DNA of 64,000 nt from PGYR01 sp046290495. Lineage in GTDB: Bacteria > Bacteroidota > Ignavibacteria > Kapaibacteriales > UBA2268. Below, piece by piece: positions 58,351 through 64,000 of this stretch. Position 1 is the first letter of the stretch. Each line of letters starts with the position of its first letter. The stretch is from assembly GCA_046290495.1 (NCBI GenBank), contig JBKAGT010000006.1, positions 434,001-498,000 of the forward strand, given 5' to 3'. The notes under the pieces were generated by a model. It made no database searches, had not been told where the DNA came from, and saw only the letters and a list, made by a program, of their open reading frames with translations. The position numbers and the translations under genes are program-made.

Positions 58351-61164
58351 TTACTTCTCTGGCATTAAGATGAAAGTCTTAAGATTGTCAAAATCTAAAT
58401 ACTTATTTGCAGCATCTTTGATTTCATTCTTATCTAATTCATCAACTACATCTAAGTAATTATCTACATCTTTTAAATCTTCATCATACCAAACTGAATT
58501 ATACATCCATGTATTCCAAGTTCGGTTGTCTTTTAGAGCTAATTCGAATTCTCTTCTCTGAGTTTCTTTAATTTTAGTCATATTTTCATCACTTATTAAG
58601 CTAGTTTTTAGCTCTTTTGCAATCATTTCAACATCACCAATTAGCTCATCAACTCTATTAGGATCACAACCAAAAGCAACAACTACATAGCTTTCTTCTT
58701 CAGGGTATTTGTTATAATTAGAGTATGCACTCACATTATAAACACCACCTTTTACTTCTCTCAATTGTTCTCTTAGTCTGATTCCAAATACTTTGTCCAA
58801 AGACTTCATTAAGTGCTTGTTCTCTTGATTATACTCGAAGTCATCATTAGTAAATACTAATATAACTTGACTCTTTTGATCCATTCCTTTATTGAACACT
58901 TTCTTCATTTCACCGTCAGGAGTTCTAGCTCCTAAATCTTTCCATTGTTCTGTTCTGCCTGAACCTTCTAATGAACCAATGTATTTCTTAACTAATTCTT
59001 CAAATTTCACATCATCAATATTACCAGTGAAGAAGTAGTCGAAATCTCCACCTTGCTTAAATCTTTTCTTATAAGCATTGAGAGCAGCCTTCATATCTAC
59101 ATTTTCTAAATCAGCTACAGTAGTTGGCTTAGATCTTTCGTGGTAGCCAGATAAAATGTATCCTAATGAATCTTGCAATACTGAAGCTGGATTTCTTTTA
59201 GAATTAATTAACGCATCTTTTCTTTTTACTAACCAAGATTGGAATGACTCTTCATCTACTCTCGGGGCTGTGAAGTATAAGTGCAATAGTTGTAACATCT
59301 CTTCAAAATCTTCAACTGATGAATTACCTCTGAAACCTTCAGTCATTTCACCGATAGTAGGACTAACATTGTAGTTTTTGCTTGAAGTCATTTTCATCAA
59401 AGTTGATAAATCAAAATCAGATATACCAGAGCTATTGATTATTTCACCTGCAAATCTACCTGATTTGTACTCTTCACCTTTCATTACAGAAGTACCACCT
59501 GGGCTAAATGCTCTAAACATAATTTCATCATCTTTGAAATCAGTATTTTTATAATAAACATTTGCACCGTTAGATAGTACTAATTTCTTTACACCTTTTG
59601 GTAAATCTTCTCTGTCAGTTATTTCACCTGGAGTAACATCCTTATCAAATAGTGGCTTGTCAGTAGATTCTTCTTCTTTCGCAGTTATCTCTTTGGACAT
59701 TACTGTTTCGTATTCTTTTTGGAACTGCTCAGCAGTAGGAATATTCTTTGCACTAGCCGGAAGTGATATAGTTGCTATATAGTTATTATCATCAATATAA
59801 CTTGCTAATCTTTTGTTTACTTCTGCTTTAGTGATTGTTGGCAATTGTTGTTTTACGAATGCATACTCATACTCGATACCAGGTACAGATTCATCTTTTA
59901 AAAAGTGTCTTACAAGCTCCATACCTATATCGCTAGACTTTGCGTTAGCTCTTTCTGAATATGAACTTTTGTAGTTTGACTCTACATTTTCTTTCATTCT
60001 TTCTAATTCACTATCAGTAATACCAAACTTAGTTGCTCTCATAGTTTCAGTCAACAATACATCCATTGCTTTTTGATATTCAGTCCCTTTTGCAACTGCC
60101 ATAAGTGAGAAATCTTCAGCTCCCATAGAAGCACCATATCCAGCACGCGAGAATTGGTACGCTGGGTCAGCTGTTAATCTTTGCTCAGACAATCTTTCGT
60201 TCAAAGCACCTATTGCTAGCTGGTCGATAATTACATCTCTATATTCTTCATGATTCGAAAGTACTTCGCTACCAGGTCTTCTATAAGTAATAGAAATAGT
60301 TGGGAATGGAAGCTCTTTGTCAGTAGCAACTGAGAATAATGGCTCCTTGTTTTCTGGCAAGTCATATTTCGCTGGCATTGGTGGGTTAGATGGCTTTTTG
60401 ATTTTACCAAAATACTTCTTTATGTAAGATTCCATTTGGTCTACATCAATATCACCCACAACTATAACAGCCATTAGATCTGGTCTGTACCATTTTTTGT
60501 AAAATCTTCTAAACTCTTCGTGAGGTGATTGTCTTAGTAACGTTGTATCACCTATTGGTAGTCTATTCTCATACTTCGAATTGTAAAATGAAACATCTTT
60601 GTGTTCATCGAACAATCTCATTTGTACGCCACCTCTTAACCTTGCTTCCTCTACGATAACACCTCTTTCGTCATCGATATCTTCGTTAGCAAAAGTTACT
60701 TTGTGTGCCCAGTTTTCTAGTATTTGAACACCAGTTTCCAATACCTTTTGGTCATCAGAAGGTAAATCCAACATATAAACTGTCTCATCAAAGCTAGTGT
60801 ATGCATTTAGGTGAGCACCGAATTTAACTCCACTTTTCTCTAAGAAGTTAATTAGTTCATTTTTTGGAAAGTCTTCAGTACCGTTGAAACACATGTGCTC
60901 TACGAAATGAGCCATACCTTGTTGAACCTCACTTTCATCAACTGAACCAATTTTCACTGGCATACGAAGTGATACTCTATTCTCTGGTTTATCGTTTTTT
61001 AATATGAAATACTCTAAACCATTATCTAACTTTCCGTGCTTAATGTCGTCTCTTAGCGGCATTTGCTCTGTCAAAGACTTGTAGTCCATTTTAGGCAAAT
61101 CTTGCGAAATAGCTGCTACAGAAAGTACTGTGATTAAAATTAATAAATTTGAAATAAATTTCAT
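58351..61164 (-). CDS. Exported M16 (insulinase) family zinc protease
   Basis: 937 aa. Signal peptide 1-20 (AAISQ). Two M16 halves: the first has the inverted zinc motif HFVEH (86-90) and the third ligand in DDERGVIVEEARLR; the second (about 500-937) is the inactive partner that closes the chamber. It degrades peptides in the periplasm. Landmarks are GMAHFVEHMCFNGTEDFP and RRPGSEVLSNHEEY. The length is normal for the pitrilysin-type double form. It lies between corA and an EamA gene and has its own terminator. Confidence 0.94.
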   Translation of the reverse strand: MKFISNLLILITVLSVAAISQDLPKMDYKSLTEQMPLRDDIKHGKLDNGLEYFILKNDKPENRVSLRMPVKIGSVDESEVQQGMAHFVEHMCFNGTEDFPKNELINFLEKSGVKFGAHLNAYTSFDETVYMLDLPSDDQKVLETGVQILENWAHKVTFANEDIDDERGVIVEEARLRGGVQMRLFDEHKDVSFYNSKYENRLPIGDTTLLRQSPHEEFRRFYKKWYRPDLMAVIVVGDIDVDQMESYIKKYFGKIKKPSNPPMPAKYDLPENKEPLFSVATDKELPFPTISITYRRPGSEVLSNHEEYRDVIIDQLAIGALNERLSEQRLTADPAYQFSRAGYGASMGAEDFSLMAVAKGTEYQKAMDVLLTETMRATKFGITDSELERMKENVESNYKSSYSERANAKSSDIGMELVRHFLKDESVPGIEYEYAFVKQQLPTITKAEVNKRLASYIDDNNYIATISLPASAKNIPTAEQFQKEYETVMSKEITAKEEESTDKPLFDKDVTPGEITDREDLPKGVKKLVLSNGANVYYKNTDFKDDEIMFRAFSPGGTSVMKGEEYKSGRFAGEIINSSGISDFDLSTLMKMTSSKNYNVSPTIGEMTEGFRGNSSVEDFEEMLQLLHLYFTAPRVDEESFQSWLVKRKDALINSKRNPASVLQDSLGYILSGYHERSKPTTVADLENVDMKAALNAYKKRFKQGGDFDYFFTGNIDDVKFEELVKKYIGSLEGSGRTEQWKDLGARTPDGEMKKVFNKGMDQKSQVILVFTNDDFEYNQENKHLMKSLDKVFGIRLREQLREVKGGVYNVSAYSNYNKYPEEESYVVVAFGCDPNRVDELIGDVEMIAKELKTSLISDENMTKIKETQRREFELALKDNRTWNTWMYNSVWYDEDLKDVDNYLDVVDELDKNEIKDAANKYLDFDNLKTFILMPEK

Positions 61165-61241
61165 CTAAATCCTCGAAAAAATTAATAACTATTGTGTTTT
61201 ATAATCTATTTATATACTTGCTAAATGATTGATTTGTTTCA

Positions 61242-62102
61242 CTATCCTCGTTGTGTAATTACAACTCCAGCAATAATTAACACACCTGCAATTACAAAGT
61301 TAGCATTTATTACATTGTCCAATATAAAAAATGCTAAGATAGTTGTCAAAACTGGTTGGATATTATTAAATACTGAAACTTTCGATGCTTCCATTTTTTG
61401 TAGTGAGTAATACCAAAGTGTGTAACCAACACCTGAAGTTATAGCTCCAATATAAAATATCTGACCCCAGTTTTTTAGTGATATATCCGAAAGCTGATAT
61501 TCAACTGGATGGAAGTGAAAGATTGGCAAGTAAAGAACTAGTCCTATTAGCATAGCCATACCTGTCGTGAACAATGCACCATATTTCTCCGATAACCCTT
61601 TTCCTAAAATAGTGTAAAATGCCCACGAAAGAGAGGCCATAAGAGCTAAGATATCACCAATAGTGGAACCTGAACTAAAATCAAAGCCTCTATTCATTAT
61701 TAGTAATATAGTACCTGTTACAGCTAAGAGTACACCAAAGAGTTTAAACTTAGTAGTTTTTTCTTTAAAAAAGGATACTGAAATAATAAGTACAAATGCT
61801 GGAACTAATGAATATGCAAACGCAACATTTGGTGCTTGGGTTAATTCTAGAGAGCTAAGAAACAAAAACTGGTTAATTGGAATATTCAACAATCCAATAA
61901 GAATAAACTTAAACCAATCATTCTTTTCAACTTGTTTGAATTTGTCTTTTTTAAAGTATAATACAACACTATAAAGTGCGGAAACAATAAGCGCTCGATA
62001 AAGCAAAACTACAGGTGGAGGTACCTCACTGGTTAAAGTTTTTGCTACAATATGAGTCCCAGAAGCTATTAGCTGTTGAAGCAATAATAATAAATATATC
62101 AA
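61242..62102 (-). CDS. EamA (DMT) transporter coupled to a glycosyltransferase
   Basis: 286 aa starting at TTG 62102, overlapping the GT4 stop (TTGA). Ten transmembrane segments in two EamA repeats; the first has PPPVVLLYRALIVSALYS, the second VGYTLWYYSLQKMEASKVSVFNNIQPVLTTILAFFIL. The substrate is unknown; the pairing with a glycosyltransferase allows a lipid-linked sugar flippase or precursor exporter, but that is inference. It is a paralogue of the EamA gene at 45.3 kb, with different partners. Confidence 0.87.
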   Translation of the reverse strand: MIYLLLLLQQLIASGTHIVAKTLTSEVPPPVVLLYRALIVSALYSVVLYFKKDKFKQVEKNDWFKFILIGLLNIPINQFLFLSSLELTQAPNVAFAYSLVPAFVLIISVSFFKEKTTKFKLFGVLLAVTGTILLIMNRGFDFSSGSTIGDILALMASLSWAFYTILGKGLSEKYGALFTTGMAMLIGLVLYLPIFHFHPVEYQLSDISLKNWGQIFYIGAITSGVGYTLWYYSLQKMEASKVSVFNNIQPVLTTILAFFILDNVINANFVIAGVLIIAGVVITQRG

Positions 62103-63208
62103 CTAAACACCTTCAATATTTCTATTTCTTGTGTTTCATAAGCATAGTCTTTTCTGATTTTTTCTATATTTTGAATGTAAATCTGACGAGCTTCTTTATT
62201 TTCCATATCTCCAATTGCTTCAATTATTTTCATTTTATTCAGTTCGTCTATTGGAATTCCTATTTCATGTTCTTTTACTACTTTTCTGATTGTATTTTGA
62301 CTTGTAGTGATAATCGGGACACGTGCCTGAATAAATTCGAAAAGTTTGTTTGGTAATGCGTTTTGATATGATATACTATCACTTTCGAAAAGCACGAAAC
62401 CAATATCTGCCGATACAGTATAACTTGGAAGCTCTGCATAAGGAATGAAACCTGTAAAATGAACATTAGCTATCTCATTCCGAATGACTTTATCTTTTAG
62501 TTTGTTGAGGTGTCCACCTTCTCCAATTATAACTAATTCTGCATAATCTAATTCTTTCACTGCATCTATTAATAAATCAAGTCCTCTGCCTTGTAGTACC
62601 CAACCTTGGTATAATAATAACAACTTTTCATCAGGAATTTCAAATCTTTCTCGAAGACTATTGTTTCTCTTTAAATCTAACTCAGGTGGTAAATTTTTTA
62701 TAATTGTATATTTTAAGCTATGCCTAAAATGCTTTTTCAAGTAAATTTCATCTTCTTCAGCTGTTACAATCATTCTATCAACAAAAGAAACTAAGTACTT
62801 TTCTCTAAATTCAAGTAATTTGCGTGCAAGATGTCGGTCTTTTAGAGAGTTGAGCTGAGAATATATTTCCCGTGAATCATAGACTAAGTTCGCTCTTTTC
62901 TTCAACTTAATTGACTTGGCGGCAGGAAGCGAATAATAATCGGAAGCCAATACATGCTTGCCATTTAATCCAAGTTTTTTAACTGATTTGGTGAATTCTG
63001 ATTGTGCTTTGTGAGTTGGTTGGTCCAAGTTAATACTACATCGAAAATAGTCTTCTCGATTAATATATTCTGGTATTTTGTCAAACTTTGGAGTTACTAG
63101 AGCAACTTTCCTATCATATTTGAGCAATGTTTTTGTAATATTTATTGCTCTTGCATCTAATGTTGGATCAGTGAAGCATATTATTATTACGTCGTAGTTT
63201 TTATTCAT
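62099..63208 (-). CDS. Glycosyltransferase family 4
   Basis: 369 aa, GT-B fold. The N-terminal acceptor domain begins YDVIIICFTDPTLDARAINI. The donor domain (about 185-340) has LLLLYQGWVLQGRGLDLLIDAV, ELVIIGEGGHL and the EX7E-type loop LVLFESDSISYQNALPNKLFEFIQARVPIITT. It transfers an activated sugar to a surface polysaccharide, lipid or protein. It begins 17 bases after a T9SS cargo gene and is coupled by TTGA to the EamA gene. Confidence 0.88.
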   Translation of the reverse strand: MNKNYDVIIICFTDPTLDARAINITKTLLKYDRKVALVTPKFDKIPEYINREDYFRCSINLDQPTHKAQSEFTKSVKKLGLNGKHVLASDYYSLPAAKSIKLKKRANLVYDSREIYSQLNSLKDRHLARKLLEFREKYLVSFVDRMIVTAEEDEIYLKKHFRHSLKYTIIKNLPPELDLKRNNSLRERFEIPDEKLLLLYQGWVLQGRGLDLLIDAVKELDYAELVIIGEGGHLNKLKDKVIRNEIANVHFTGFIPYAELPSYTVSADIGFVLFESDSISYQNALPNKLFEFIQARVPIITTSQNTIRKVVKEHEIGIPIDELNKMKIIEAIGDMENKEARQIYIQNIEKIRKDYAYETQEIEILKVFS

Positions 63209-63224
63209 TCACAAAATTAACTAC

Positions 63225-64000
63225 TTAGTTCATAATTACAATAGGTTTGACATTTGTTTTATTCTTGTGTCTTTCTTGAATGAAATACACACCTTGCCTA
63301 ACGTTAACATTTAATATGAATTTACCTTTGCTAAGAGTACCATTCGAATGGTGTGATAATTCATCAACTATTTTTTCAAACTCATCAATATATTCGCCAT
63401 TACTACCATAAAGATAAAGCTTAGTTTCACCATCCTCTATATTTCCAAATTCCATATAGTCTAAAGATATTTTACCTGCAGAAGGATTCGGATAAGGTGA
63501 TGAACTTTCATATACATAATCTTCTGATAGCTCTATTGCTCTAAACCTCCAATCAACTTCACATCTAGTAATGCCTTCCATTTCAAAACCCTCAGTATAT
63601 GTTTCTATACTGAATACATGAGGGCTACACAAGTCTTCTATAGTTACCAAATCACTAAAGTTACCTATTGTGTCGCCTCTGAAACAGAATTCTAACTCTA
63701 TAGAATCCTGAGGAGGAATTACGTGGGGAAACTGACTCTGTGGGTTTGAGAAATAATATTTATCTCTTAAAGATATATTATAGAGAATATGTTCGGACCA
63801 GGAAATATTATAAACTTTCATTGTGCCACAGATACTTTGAGTTAATGTGTTAGTGTCTAAAACGAATGCAGAATCCAAGTGATATTTGACATATAATTGA
63901 TTAGTATCATTTCTTACATCAACTGAGAATGCTGATGTCATACTTTCACATCCAAATTCATTTTTAACAATAAGCTGATACTCGTCATCTTGTTTCACAT
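63225..64000 (-). CDS. C-terminal part of a T9SS-secreted protein, partial at right edge
   Basis: The frame is open to the window end, so only the last 258 residues or so are seen; the GTG at 63998 is not a start, as the gene continues outside. The first residues fit a PKD or Ig-like repeat end (DDEYQLIVKNEFGCESM), followed by an ASH-like domain with IPPQDSIELEFCFRGDTIGNFSDLV. The sorting domain (about the last 75 residues) begins SSSPYPNPSAGKISLDY and ends NVKPIVIMN. It is a surface or secreted protein. It is transcribed toward the GT4 gene with only 16 bases between. Confidence 0.85.
   Translation of the reverse strand, partial: VKQDDEYQLIVKNEFGCESMTSAFSVDVRNDTNQLYVKYHLDSAFVLDTNTLTQSICGTMKVYNISWSEHILYNISLRDKYYFSNPQSQFPHVIPPQDSIELEFCFRGDTIGNFSDLVTIEDLCSPHVFSIETYTEGFEMEGITRCEVDWRFRAIELSEDYVYESSSPYPNPSAGKISLDYMEFGNIEDGETKLYLYGSNGEYIDEFEKIVDELSHHSNGTLSKGKFILNVNVRQGVYFIQERHKNKTNVKPIVIMN

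Noticed and set aside
1..64000. CRISPR array, IS element, prophage, tRNA or rRNA
   Set aside because: No regular spaced repeats, transposase, phage genes or cloverleaf-like segments were seen in the intergenic gaps, all of which are under 260 bases.

Overview
The window reads as chromosomal DNA of an AT-rich, Gram-negative member of the Bacteroidota/Ignavibacteriota/Kapabacteria (FCB) group. The evidence is seven proteins ending in the type IX secretion (T9SS) C-terminal sorting domain, many lipoproteins, outer-membrane barrels and OmpA proteins, ASH/DUF1573 and 'choice-of-anchor' style repeats, a tricorn-like S41 protease, and housekeeping genes (alaS, a biotin carboxylase/BCCP pair) of FCB type. 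The genus cannot be told from sequence alone. Several promoters look like ordinary TTGACA/TATAAT elements rather than the TAnnTTTG box of core Bacteroidia, which hints at a lineage outside Bacteroidia. I see no IS element, prophage, CRISPR array, rRNA or tRNA. Coding density is high and no gene-free stretch exceeds about 260 bases.

Layout. 1-2.25 kb: 5' portion of a secreted BNR-repeat protein that runs off the left edge. 2.3-4.3 kb: BCCP and biotin carboxylase. 4.4-5.9 kb: SRPBCC protein and two membrane proteins. 6-11.4 kb: T9SS cargo propeller and tricorn-like protease. 11.6-15.3 kb: beta carbonic anhydrase, exported peroxiredoxin-like lipoprotein, membrane-anchored MsrB, helical protein, TrhO. 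15.5-20.1 kb: large Ig-repeat T9SS protein, WG-repeat protein, lipoprotein. 20.3-24 kb: coupled operon of GT2, MFS and DNA/RNA nuclease, then a T9SS esterase. 24-29.6 kb: DUF2130 protein, type II NADH dehydrogenase, coupled RidA-lipoprotein-VOC operon, YhiN flavoprotein. 29.7-34.6 kb: DUF1573 protein, T9SS protein plus barrel, LD-carboxypeptidase. 34.7-41.5 kb: SpoT-like protein with a degenerate synthetase, double-OmpA protein and T9SS cargo, PDZ-hydrolase and AraC regulator. 41.7-48.5 kb: alaS, DUF1579, RRM protein, EamA, L,D-transpeptidase, deoxyhypusine-synthase-like protein. 48.5-55.4 kb: barrel/PD40-OmpA pair, lipoprotein, PnuC, DUF2892, T9SS cargo, dihaem cytochrome, MsrA lipoprotein. 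55.4-64 kb: ECF sigma operon, DUF1801, CorA, M16 protease, EamA, GT4, and the C-terminal end of another T9SS cargo running off the right edge.

Functional picture. Most of the window serves the cell envelope: secreted and surface proteins, peptidoglycan trimming and crosslinking, and repair of oxidised extracytoplasmic protein (MsrA lipoprotein, MsrB anchored, peroxiredoxin-like lipoprotein). The more unusual items are the (p)ppGpp enzyme whose synthetase motifs are lost while the hydrolase is intact, a deoxyhypusine-synthase homologue in a bacterium, a nested dyad over the promoter of the RRM gene, a perfect 20-base palindrome shared by two convergent stop codons, a hairpin that would bury the ribosome binding site of the left-edge gene, and two independent glycosyltransferase-transporter pairs coupled through TTGA overlaps. 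I found no clear new defence or mobile system.
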